Source of the DNA: Caldifermentibacillus hisashii
Lineage (GTDB): Bacteria > Bacillota > Bacilli > Bacillales > Caldibacillaceae
Strand: one strand, 5' to 3'
Length of the DNA: 64,000 nucleotides
Assembly (NCBI RefSeq): GCF_027568575.1
Contig: NZ_JANUVP010000002.1
A program made the position numbers and the translations under genes. Below, piece after piece: positions 55,166 to 62,818 of the stretch. Position 1 is the stretch's first letter. The number at the start of each line of letters is the position of its first letter. Below the pieces are notes generated by a model that saw only the letters and a list, made by a program, of their open reading frames with translations, did not search any database and was not told the DNA's origin.

Positions 55166-55443
55166 AAAAAGAAGATGAACGAAAAGAAGCAGTGGTTTTA
55201 AAATATGATGAAGCAGCAAATATTGCTCCTGTTGTGAAAGCAAAAGGGAGGGGTAAAATTGCCGAAAATATTATCCGTGAAGCCGCAAAACATAACATTC
55301 CCATTCACGAAGATGCAGCACTTGTAGAATTATTAGGGAAAATCAATATAAATGAAACAATTCCCGAAGAATTATATAAAGCTGTTGCAGAAGTACTCGC
55401 CTTTATTTATCAAATTGATAGGGTTCGAGAACGTGGAAAGTAG
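55162..55443 (+). CDS. ylqH: YlqH, FlhB cytoplasmic-tail homologue
   Basis: Protein of 93 residues matching the C-terminal part of FlhB/YscU export-switch proteins: AVVLKYDEAANIAPVVKAKG, then AENIIREAAKHNIPIHED and LVELLGKININETIPEELY with AVAEVLAFIY. It begins just after where the NPTH self-cleavage site would be, so it looks like a stand-alone FlhB tail without membrane part. It overlaps ylqG by four bases. The role is unknown; no other flagellar gene is near. Confidence 0.85.
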   Translation: MKKEDERKEAVVLKYDEAANIAPVVKAKGRGKIAENIIREAAKHNIPIHEDAALVELLGKININETIPEELYKAVAEVLAFIYQIDRVRERGK

Positions 55444-55577
55444 TCATGATCAAAAGTTTTAGCCATGAAAAAAGAAACTTAAAGAAAGATATTTTTGCAT
55501 AAAACTAGACAATATTTTCTGCATTATATTACAATTGGTATGCAACCTTATTTTTTTGTTTGACAGGAGGATGGAGA

Positions 55578-56741
55578 ATGAATATTCATGAATACCAAGG
55601 AAAAGAACTTCTCAGAAAGTATGGAGTTTCTGTTCCGGATGGTAAAGTTGCATTTACAGTTGATGAAGCAGTTCAAGCTGCAAAAGAATTGAACAGTAAT
55701 GTCGTTGTTGTAAAAGCGCAAATTCATGCCGGTGGAAGGGGAAAAGCAGGCGGTGTGAAAATTGCGAAAAATTTAGATGAAGTTCGTACATATGCGGGTG
55801 AGTTGCTGGGGAAAATCCTTGTTACCCATCAAACGGGTCCTGAGGGGAAGGAAGTTAAACGCTTACTCATTGAAAAGGGTTGCGATATCAAAAAAGAATA
55901 TTATATTGGTATTGTTTTAGACCGTGCCACTTCAAGAGTGACTTTAATGGCATCCAGTGAAGGCGGTATGGAAATTGAAGAAGTAGCTGAAAAAACACCA
56001 GAGAAAATATTTAAAGAAACCATTGACCCGCTTATTGGTCTTGCACCATTCCAAGCAAGAAGGATTGCCTTTAATATTGGCATTCCGAAAGAGCTTGTCA
56101 ATCAAGCTGTCAAATTTATGACCGGATTATACACGGTATTTGTAGAAAAAGATTGTTCCATTGCTGAAATCAATCCGCTTGTTATAACAGGCGACGGGAA
56201 GGTAATGGCATTAGATGCAAAATTGAATTTTGACAGCAATGCATTGTATCGTCATCCGGATATCCTCGAATACCGCGATCTTGACGAAGAGGATCCAAAA
56301 GAGATTGAAGCTTCAAAATATGACTTAAGCTATATAAAATTAAACGGAAATATTGGATGTATGGTTAATGGAGCAGGTCTCGCCATGGCAACAATGGATA
56401 TCATTAAATATTACGGCGGGGAACCGGCTAACTTCCTTGATGTCGGTGGCGGTGCAACGGCTGAGAAAGTTACGGAAGCATTTAAAATCATTTTGTCTGA
56501 TAATAATGTCAAAGGAATTTTTGTCAATATTTTCGGCGGAATTATGAAATGCGATGTTATTGCAACCGGTGTCGTAGAAGCAGCAAAACAAATCGGTTTA
56601 TCTGTACCGTTAGTCGTACGGTTGGAAGGAACAAATGTAGAATTAGGAAAAAATATTTTACATGAATCCGGCTTGAATATTGTTCCTGCCGAATCGATGG
56701 CAGATGGTGCACAAAAAATCGTGGATTTAGTTGGTAAATGA
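55578..56741 (+). CDS. sucC: Succinyl-CoA synthetase beta subunit
   Basis: With SucD it makes succinate and ATP (or GTP) from succinyl-CoA in the TCA cycle. The ATP-grasp N-terminus opens with NIHEYQGKELLRKYGV and has AQIHAGGRGKAGGVK; the C-terminal ligase domain has GCMVNGAGLAM and VNIFGGIMKCD. Length is 387 residues from ATG 55578, which follows AGGAGGATG. An ATG-like start at 55560 precedes the site and is rejected. sucD follows after 57 bases. Confidence 0.97.
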   Translation: MNIHEYQGKELLRKYGVSVPDGKVAFTVDEAVQAAKELNSNVVVVKAQIHAGGRGKAGGVKIAKNLDEVRTYAGELLGKILVTHQTGPEGKEVKRLLIEKGCDIKKEYYIGIVLDRATSRVTLMASSEGGMEIEEVAEKTPEKIFKETIDPLIGLAPFQARRIAFNIGIPKELVNQAVKFMTGLYTVFVEKDCSIAEINPLVITGDGKVMALDAKLNFDSNALYRHPDILEYRDLDEEDPKEIEASKYDLSYIKLNGNIGCMVNGAGLAMATMDIIKYYGGEPANFLDVGGGATAEKVTEAFKIILSDNNVKGIFVNIFGGIMKCDVIATGVVEAAKQIGLSVPLVVRLEGTNVELGKNILHESGLNIVPAESMADGAQKIVDLVGK

Positions 56742-56798
56742 TTATTTGGGGATTGCACGTGTAACAAACAGGACAATTGCGAAAAGTGGGGGAAAAGT

Positions 56799-57701
56799 AT
56801 GAGCGTTTTTATTAATAAAGACACAAAGGTGATTGTGCAAGGTATTACAGGGAAAACGGCACTTTTTCATACAAAACAAATGCTGGAATATGGGACAAAA
56901 ATTGTCGGAGGTACTTCACCCGGTAAAGGTGGAACGGAAGTTGAGGGAGTACCTGTTTTTAATACAGTAAGTGAAGCTGTAAAAGCTACGGGAGCAAATG
57001 CATCAGTTATTTACGTTCCGGCTCCGTTTGCCGCCGATGCGATTATCGAAGCAGTCGATGCAGAATTGGATTTAGTTATATGTATCACTGAACATATACC
57101 GGTTTTGGATATGGTTAAAGTGAAACGATATATGGAAGGGAAGAAGACACGTCTCGTCGGTCCAAACTGTCCGGGTGTCATTACCGCTGATGAATGTAAA
57201 ATTGGTATTATGCCGGGATATATTCACAAAAAAGGACATGTCGGCGTTGTTTCCCGCTCCGGAACATTAACATATGAAGCCGTACATCAGTTGACTCAGG
57301 CTGGTATTGGTCAAACAACCGCTGTCGGAATTGGTGGCGACCCGGTTAACGGCACGAATTTTATTGATGTATTAAAAGCATTCAATGAAGATCCGGAAAC
57401 ATATGCTGTGATCATGATTGGTGAAATTGGCGGTACAGCGGAAGAAGAGGCGGCACAATGGATAAAGGCGAATATGACAAAACCGGTAGTCGGCTTTATC
57501 GGTGGCCGGACAGCACCCCCTGGAAAGCGAATGGGGCATGCCGGTGCGATTATTTCCGGTGGTAAAGGTACGGCTGATGAAAAAATTCGAGTCATGAATG
57601 AATGTGGTATACAAGTGGCTGATACTCCATCTGTTATTGGAGAAACACTAATTAACGTGTTAAAAGAAAAAGGTTTGTACGAAAAATGTAAAACCCATTA
57701 A
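56799..57701 (+). CDS. sucD: Succinyl-CoA synthetase alpha subunit
   Basis: Binds CoA and carries the phosphohistidine intermediate, H247 in GHAGAIISGGKGT. The CoA fold at the start shows VQGITGKTALFHTKQM and GPNCPGVI. Length is 300 residues. AAGTGGGGGAAA precedes the ATG. A strong terminator follows 12 bases after the stop. Confidence 0.97.
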   Translation: MSVFINKDTKVIVQGITGKTALFHTKQMLEYGTKIVGGTSPGKGGTEVEGVPVFNTVSEAVKATGANASVIYVPAPFAADAIIEAVDAELDLVICITEHIPVLDMVKVKRYMEGKKTRLVGPNCPGVITADECKIGIMPGYIHKKGHVGVVSRSGTLTYEAVHQLTQAGIGQTTAVGIGGDPVNGTNFIDVLKAFNEDPETYAVIMIGEIGGTAEEEAAQWIKANMTKPVVGFIGGRTAPPGKRMGHAGAIISGGKGTADEKIRVMNECGIQVADTPSVIGETLINVLKEKGLYEKCKTH

Positions 57702-57710
57702 TTAAAACAA

Positions 57711-57749
57711 AAAGGACACCGCATTCTTGTGGTGTCCCCTATTTTTTAT
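57711..57749 (+). terminator. Terminator after sucCD
   Basis: GGACACCGCA (57714-57723) pairs with TGTGGTGTCC (57728-57737), followed by CCTA and six T. It lies within 20 bases of the dprA start. Confidence 0.88.
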
Positions 57750-57764
57750 AAAGGAGTTGGTCAA

Positions 57765-58652
57765 GTGAAAGAAGTAAGTACGAGAGAGCGGTTAATTCAT
57801 CTTCATGAATGTCGCGGGATTGGAGTTAAAACGATTTACAAAATGCTATCATATGATCCGACGTTAAAGTCGATCTATTTCATGAGTCCCCATGATTTAC
57901 GGGAACAATTCCAAATACCCTCACAATATGTTTCGTTATTTTTTAACGATCTTCATACAAAAAATATTTCTGAAATATTATCCGATTATAATAAAAAACA
58001 TATTACAATCATAACAATCGTTGATAAAGAATATCCATTTTTATTAAAACAAATTTATATGCCTCCATATGTTCTCTATTGCCAGGGAGACACCGGGCTA
58101 TTGCAGAAAAAAATGATAGCGGTGGTCGGTACACGAATCCCAACTGTTTACGGACTAAATGCAACGAGACTAATCGTGAAAGAGCTGGTGGAAAAGGACT
58201 TTATAATAGTAAGCGGTTTAGCTAAAGGTGTCGACTTTGAAGCTCATAAACAAGCTATCGCTGCAAACGGTAAGACAATTGCAGTTTTAGGAAGTGGTTT
58301 TGAGCATATTTATCCTAGGGAGCATATTACTATGGCAGAAGAAATGAAAAATAAGCATTTATTATTAACCGAGTATCCGCCATATATAAAACCCCATAAA
58401 TCTTATTTTCCGGCAAGAAATCGAATCATTAGCGGTCTTTCTCTTGGAACCCTTGTAATAGAGGCAAAGGAAAAAAGCGGATCGTTAATTACCGCACAAT
58501 TCGCTTTGAATGAAGGAAGAGAAGTTTTTGCTGTTCCGGGTTCGATATTTTCGCCAACATCAAAAGGGACAAACTTACTGATTCAAGAAGGGGCAAAACT
58601 GGTCATGTCAATTGAAGATATATTAACTGAATTTGAATATTCCTCTGATTAA
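57765..58652 (+). CDS. dprA: DNA processing protein DprA (Smf)
   Basis: Loads RecA onto incoming single-stranded DNA during natural transformation. The Rossmann-like core shows VVGTRIPTVYG, VSGLAKGVDFEAH, VLGSGFEHIYPREH and AVPGSIFSPTSKGTN. The GTG at 57765 follows AAAGGAG and gives 295 residues, as in B. subtilis (297); an upstream in-frame start lies in the terminator. Presence does not prove competence, since the gene is widespread. Confidence 0.95.
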   Translation: MKEVSTRERLIHLHECRGIGVKTIYKMLSYDPTLKSIYFMSPHDLREQFQIPSQYVSLFFNDLHTKNISEILSDYNKKHITIITIVDKEYPFLLKQIYMPPYVLYCQGDTGLLQKKMIAVVGTRIPTVYGLNATRLIVKELVEKDFIIVSGLAKGVDFEAHKQAIAANGKTIAVLGSGFEHIYPREHITMAEEMKNKHLLLTEYPPYIKPHKSYFPARNRIISGLSLGTLVIEAKEKSGSLITAQFALNEGREVFAVPGSIFSPTSKGTNLLIQEGAKLVMSIEDILTEFEYSSD

Positions 58653-58680
58653 ATGTACGTTTCCAGTACATTTTACATAT
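58651..58680 (+). terminator. Weak terminator after dprA
   Basis: AAATGTAC (58651-58658) pairs with GTACATTT (58666-58673). It overlaps the dprA stop, and the T-run is short, so termination may be partial. Confidence 0.5.
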
Positions 58681-58742
58681 AATCGGGTATATAATATGAA
58701 AAATGAAATTGAAAGGTTTTTCTGGGTCTAATGACTTTCTTA

Positions 58743-58771
58743 TTGACAAATCATTAAATTATCTTTAATAA
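58743..58771 (+). promoter_or_regulatory. Promoter candidate for topA
   Basis: A perfect TTGACA (58743-58748) with a poor -10 (TAATAA, 58766-58771) after 17 bases. It is 167 bases before topA. The long leader between them has no clear structure. Confidence 0.4.
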
Positions 58772-58937
58772 TAAGTGATAGTTTATTGCTGGGAAGAAAA
58801 TCCTTTCAAATGAACTTATTTTTGGAATATAAGGAGAAGGCTTTTCAAAACGTATAAACATATAATAAGAGGGAAACAAATTAATTTGGAAGTTTCTAAA
58901 TTAAAAGCAGTAGCGGAAACCTCTAAGGAGGATCTAT

Positions 58938-61013
58938 ATGTCAGATTATTTAGTGATTGTAGAATCACCAGCAAAAGCAAAAACGATTGAAAAATATTTA
59001 GGAAAAAAATATAAAGTGAAAGCATCCATGGGGCATGTCCGGGATTTGCCAAAAAGTCAAACCGGGGTTGATGTCGATAATAACTATGAACCGAAATATA
59101 TTACGATTCGGGGAAAAGGACCAGTCTTAAAAGAATTAAAATCAGCGGCAAAAAAGGCAAAAAAAATTTACTTGGCAGCTGACCCTGATCGTGAAGGTGA
59201 GGCAATTGCCTGGCATTTGGCACATACACTGGATCTCGATACAACATCCGATTGCCGGGTTGTTTTTAATGAAATTACCAAAGATGCCATCAAAGAATCG
59301 TTTAAGCATCCAAGACCCATTAATATGGATTTGGTTGATGCTCAGCAAGCAAGAAGAATACTGGACCGGCTTGTCGGTTATAAAATCAGTCCGTTGTTAT
59401 GGAAGAAGGTTAAAAAAGGTTTAAGTGCGGGCCGTGTTCAATCGGTTGCCGTCAAACTAATTATTGATCGAGAAAATGAGATAAACAATTTTATTCCTGA
59501 AGAATACTGGACGATCAGTGGACAGTTCGAGTATGGAAATATAACTTTTCCTGCACAGTTTTTCGGGATTGGAAAAGAAAAATTGGAACTAAAGTCCGAA
59601 CAAGAAGTGAACAAAATCCTATCACAATTGGATAAAAAAGAATTTCAAGTGAATTCAATTGTAAAAAGAGAAAGAAAACGAAATTCGGCACCACCTTTTA
59701 CCACTTCATCTTTACAACAAGAGGCAGCAAGAAAGTTAAATTTTCGGGCCCGAAAAACGATGATGATTGCACAACAATTGTATGAAGGAATTGATCTTGG
59801 GAAAGAAGGATCTGTCGGATTAATCACTTATATGAGAACGGATTCAGTTCGTGTTTCGGAAACCGCTCAAAAAGAAGCAAAAGAGTTTATTACAGCTGAA
59901 TTTGGCAAAGAGTATGCGGAACAAGTTGAAGTAAAAGGAAAAAAACAAGGGAATGTCCAAGATGCCCACGAAGCGATCCGACCGACAAGTGTGATAAGGA
60001 CGCCGAACAGCATAAAAGACTTTTTGTCCAGAGATCAATGGAAACTGTATAAACTTATTTGGGAACGTTTTGTGGCCAGTCAAATGTCCCCGGCAATCAT
60101 GGATACGATGACGGTGGATTTAGTAAATGGGCAAGTCGTTTTTCGTGCGAATGGTTCTAAAGTGAAGTTTCAAGGTTTCATGAAAGTATATGTCGAAGCG
60201 ACAGATGATAATCAAGAAACAAAAGATATTCTTCTTCCGGATCTAAAGGAAGGCGAGGTAATAAAAAATAAGGATATCGAACCGAAACAACACTTTACCC
60301 AGCCACCGCCAAGATATTCAGAAGCCCGATTAGTGAAAACACTGGAAGAATTAGGGATTGGTAGACCTTCTACTTATGCACCGACATTGGATACCATCCA
60401 AAAAAGGGGTTATGTATCCCTTGAAAATAAAAGATTCGTACCGACAGAACTGGGTGAAATTGTCATTCAACTTATGTCTGAATTTTTCCCTGAAATTATT
60501 AATGTGGAGTTTACCGCAAAAATGGAACGGGAACTGGATGAAATTGAAGAAGGAAAAGTCCAATGGGTTAAAGTCATCGATGAGTTCTATAAAGATTTCA
60601 GGAAGTATTTAGAAAAAGCTGAATTGGAAATGGAAAAAATAGAAATCAAGGATGAATACGCAGGGGAAGATTGTGAAATTTGCGGGAACCCGATGGTAAT
60701 TAAAATGGGACGATTCGGGAAATTTATGGCTTGTAGCAATTTTCCCGATTGTCGAAATACGAAACCGATTATTAAAGAAATCGGTGTTCCTTGTCCAAAA
60801 TGTAACAAAGGTCAAGTTATTGAAAGAAAAAGTAAAAAAAACCGCATCTTTTATGGTTGCAGCCGCTATCCTGAATGTGACTTCTTGTCCTGGGATAAAC
60901 CGGTCGTGAGGCCATGTCCAAAATGTAACGGAATGCTGGTCGAGAAAAAGATTAAAAAAGGTGTACAAATCCAATGTACGAATTGCGATTATAAAGAAAA
61001 ACCACAAGAGTGA
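58938..61013 (+). CDS. topA: DNA topoisomerase I
   Basis: Relaxes negative supercoils. The TOPRIM domain (about 3-115) has VIVESPAKAKTIEKYLG and AADPDREGEA; the catalytic tyrosine is Y298 in TYMRTDSVRVS. Three C-terminal zinc fingers follow (CEICG, CPKCNKG, CPKCNGM, about 575-690). Length is 691 residues, equal to B. subtilis. AAGGAGGATC precedes the ATG. trmFO, normally next, is missing. Confidence 0.97.
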   Translation: MSDYLVIVESPAKAKTIEKYLGKKYKVKASMGHVRDLPKSQTGVDVDNNYEPKYITIRGKGPVLKELKSAAKKAKKIYLAADPDREGEAIAWHLAHTLDLDTTSDCRVVFNEITKDAIKESFKHPRPINMDLVDAQQARRILDRLVGYKISPLLWKKVKKGLSAGRVQSVAVKLIIDRENEINNFIPEEYWTISGQFEYGNITFPAQFFGIGKEKLELKSEQEVNKILSQLDKKEFQVNSIVKRERKRNSAPPFTTSSLQQEAARKLNFRARKTMMIAQQLYEGIDLGKEGSVGLITYMRTDSVRVSETAQKEAKEFITAEFGKEYAEQVEVKGKKQGNVQDAHEAIRPTSVIRTPNSIKDFLSRDQWKLYKLIWERFVASQMSPAIMDTMTVDLVNGQVVFRANGSKVKFQGFMKVYVEATDDNQETKDILLPDLKEGEVIKNKDIEPKQHFTQPPPRYSEARLVKTLEELGIGRPSTYAPTLDTIQKRGYVSLENKRFVPTELGEIVIQLMSEFFPEIINVEFTAKMERELDEIEEGKVQWVKVIDEFYKDFRKYLEKAELEMEKIEIKDEYAGEDCEICGNPMVIKMGRFGKFMACSNFPDCRNTKPIIKEIGVPCPKCNKGQVIERKSKKNRIFYGCSRYPECDFLSWDKPVVRPCPKCNGMLVEKKIKKGVQIQCTNCDYKEKPQE

Positions 61014-61038
61014 GTGTAAACTTGCTCTTTCTTTTTTT
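61006..61038 (+). terminator. Terminator after topA
   Basis: AAGAGTGAG (61006-61014) pairs with CTTGCTCTT (61021-61029) with two mismatches, followed by a T-rich run. It begins inside the last topA codons. Confidence 0.6.
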
Positions 61039-61273
61039 CTTATAAGTTTTTTATGGATTCTAATTCATTAAAATAATGGTTTGCTTTCCCTTTCAAAAAA
61101 CTTTCAAAATTTAACGCTTATTATAGATTTTTTTTATGGACAAAATATATATATATGTGTAATAATGTTCAATGTTGCGTGTTGTCGAAAATTGACTCAT
61201 TATCTGCTGAAATTGAAAACTTCTTTACAGCGTGAGGCTATTCAGAAATTTATGAATAAATCGTGAACACCTA
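61039..61273. other. AT-rich gap between topA and xerC
   Basis: Part of a gap of over 300 bases where trmFO stands in related genomes. I see no convincing coding remnant: the one 61-codon frame (61081-61266) lacks a ribosome site and recognisable product. A short AT dinucleotide run lies near 61147-61158. Confidence 0.5.
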
Positions 61274-61302
61274 TTGCAATATTCAAAAATTTATGGTAGT
61301 AT
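61274..61302 (+). promoter_or_regulatory. Promoter of xerC-hslV-hslU
   Basis: TTGCAA (61274-61279), a 17-base spacer and TAGTAT (61297-61302), 28 bases before the xerC start. In B. subtilis the matching operon (codV-clpQ-clpY-codY) also starts here. Confidence 0.75.
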
Positions 61303-61330
61303 GAAGTAGCCGCCTAAAGAGGTGAAACGG

Positions 61331-62227
61331 ATGGAAAATGTAAATTTATTGCTTAAGGAGTTCATCGAATATTTGCAGCTGGAAAAAAATTACTCACAAC
61401 TCACGATCGACAGTTATGAACATGAATTGAAAACTTTTTTCATGTTCATGGATGAACAAGCTATTCCAAGCATTAATGAGGTTACCCATCAAGATGCACG
61501 TTTATATTTAACCAAATTATTTGAGCAACGATTTGCAAAGAAAACGATTTCTCGAAAAATTTCAAGCATCCGTTCCTTCTTTAAGTTTTTAATGAGAGAA
61601 TCTAAAGTAGACACGAATCCTTTTGCTCAAGTTTCCTTACCAAAATTGGAAAAAAAGCTTCCTGACTTCTTTTACGAAGAAGAACTTGAAGTTCTTTTTC
61701 AATCCGTTGACTGCTCAACACCAGCTGGTCAAAGGGACAAAGCTCTGCTGGAAATCATATATGCTACAGGTATACGCGTAAGTGAATGTGCCGGGATTAA
61801 GCTTAGTGATTTAGACCAACATTTATCGATTCTTCTTGTAAAAGGAAAAGGAAATAAAGAGCGCTATGTACCGTATGGAAAATTTGCCAATCAAGCAATT
61901 CACGAATATATTGAATATGGTCGTAAAAAACTGATGGGTAAACAAAACCATCCGTATCTTTTTGTGAACCAAAAGGGTACTCCCCTTACAGCAAGAGGTA
62001 TTCGATATATTTTTGATGAAATGATCAAACAATCAGGAATGAATAAACATATTCATCCACATATGATCAGACATTCTTTTGCAACCCATTTATTGAACCG
62101 TGGCGCGGATTTACGAACGGTTCAAGAATTGCTCGGCCATTCTTCCATATCGTCTACTCAGACGTATACGCATCTTACAAAAGAGCATTTAAAAAAAACT
62201 TATCTTGCACATCATCCGCGTGCTTGA
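61331..62227 (+). CDS. xerC: Tyrosine recombinase XerC (CodV)
   Basis: Resolves chromosome dimers with XerD at dif. The N-terminal SAM-like domain (about 1-90) is followed by the catalytic domain with Arg in TGIRVSE (R149), HMIRHSFATHLL, LGHSSISSTQTYTHL including the nucleophile Tyr. The ATG at 61331 follows AAGAGGTGAAA; the in-frame GTG at 61322 lies inside that site. Length is 298 residues. Position before hslVU marks it as XerC/CodV rather than a phage integrase. Confidence 0.95.
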   Translation: MENVNLLLKEFIEYLQLEKNYSQLTIDSYEHELKTFFMFMDEQAIPSINEVTHQDARLYLTKLFEQRFAKKTISRKISSIRSFFKFLMRESKVDTNPFAQVSLPKLEKKLPDFFYEEELEVLFQSVDCSTPAGQRDKALLEIIYATGIRVSECAGIKLSDLDQHLSILLVKGKGNKERYVPYGKFANQAIHEYIEYGRKKLMGKQNHPYLFVNQKGTPLTARGIRYIFDEMIKQSGMNKHIHPHMIRHSFATHLLNRGADLRTVQELLGHSSISSTQTYTHLTKEHLKKTYLAHHPRA

Positions 62228-62245
62228 GTAAAAGGAGGCATGGGA

Positions 62246-62788
62246 GTGGAACAATTTCACGCAACAACTATTTTCGCCATTCATCATAATGGCAAGGGTG
62301 CAATGGCTGGTGATGGTCAGGTAACTTTAGGGAACTCCGTTGTAATGAAACATACAGCTAGAAAAGTGCGGAGACTTTATGGCGGCAAAGTATTGGCAGG
62401 TTTTGCCGGCTCAGTCGCTGATGCATTCACTCTTTTTGAAATGTTTGAAGGAAAATTAGAAGAATTTAACGGGAACTTGCAAAGAGCCGCAGTGGAATTG
62501 GCGAAACTTTGGAGGAGTGACCGGGTATTACGAAAGTTGGAAGCAATGCTCATTGTCATGGATAAAAAGGAAATGCTACTTATATCGGGCACAGGTGAAG
62601 TGATTGAACCGGATGATGATATTCTAGCAATTGGGTCCGGTGGAAATTATGCATTGGCTGCTGGAAGAGCGCTAAAACAATTTGCCGGTGAAAGTCTGTC
62701 AGCTAAAGAAATTGCAAAAGCGTCCTTAGAGATCGCTGCAAACATTTGTGTTTTTACAAATGGAAACATTATTGTTGAAGAGATTTAA
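62246..62788 (+). CDS. hslV: HslV (ClpQ) protease subunit of the HslUV protease
   Basis: Proteasome-like peptidase ring protein. The GTG at 62246 fits GGAGG at 62234-62238; the ATG at 62240 is too close to it. The product then starts MEQFHATTIFAIHHNGK. In E. coli HslV the nucleophile is Thr1 of TTI. In B. subtilis the enzyme keeps a short extension whose N-terminal Ser is the nucleophile. Here that extension has Glu, not Ser, so cleavage before TT is more likely. GDGQVTLGN, FAGSVADAFTL and GSGGNYALAAGRAL are intact. Confidence 0.94.
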   Translation: MEQFHATTIFAIHHNGKGAMAGDGQVTLGNSVVMKHTARKVRRLYGGKVLAGFAGSVADAFTLFEMFEGKLEEFNGNLQRAAVELAKLWRSDRVLRKLEAMLIVMDKKEMLLISGTGEVIEPDDDILAIGSGGNYALAAGRALKQFAGESLSAKEIAKASLEIAANICVFTNGNIIVEEI

Positions 62789-62818
62789 CGACGGGGTTCA
62801 TTTAAGGAGTGAAACAAA

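Noticed and set aside
58886..58990. 34-codon frame overlapping the topA start, beginning TTG GAA GTT
   Set aside because: The AGAGGG site is too far from the start, the frame overlaps topA by about 50 bases and the peptide matches nothing known to me.
61081..61266. 61-codon frame in the topA-xerC gap, possible trmFO remnant or small gene
   Set aside because: No ribosome site, low-complexity AT-rich DNA, and no TrmFO motifs such as a GxGxxG FAD site.
61331..62227. Phage or island integrase
   Set aside because: The context (topA before, hslVU after) and size are those of the housekeeping XerC/CodV recombinase; no phage genes or att repeats are nearby.
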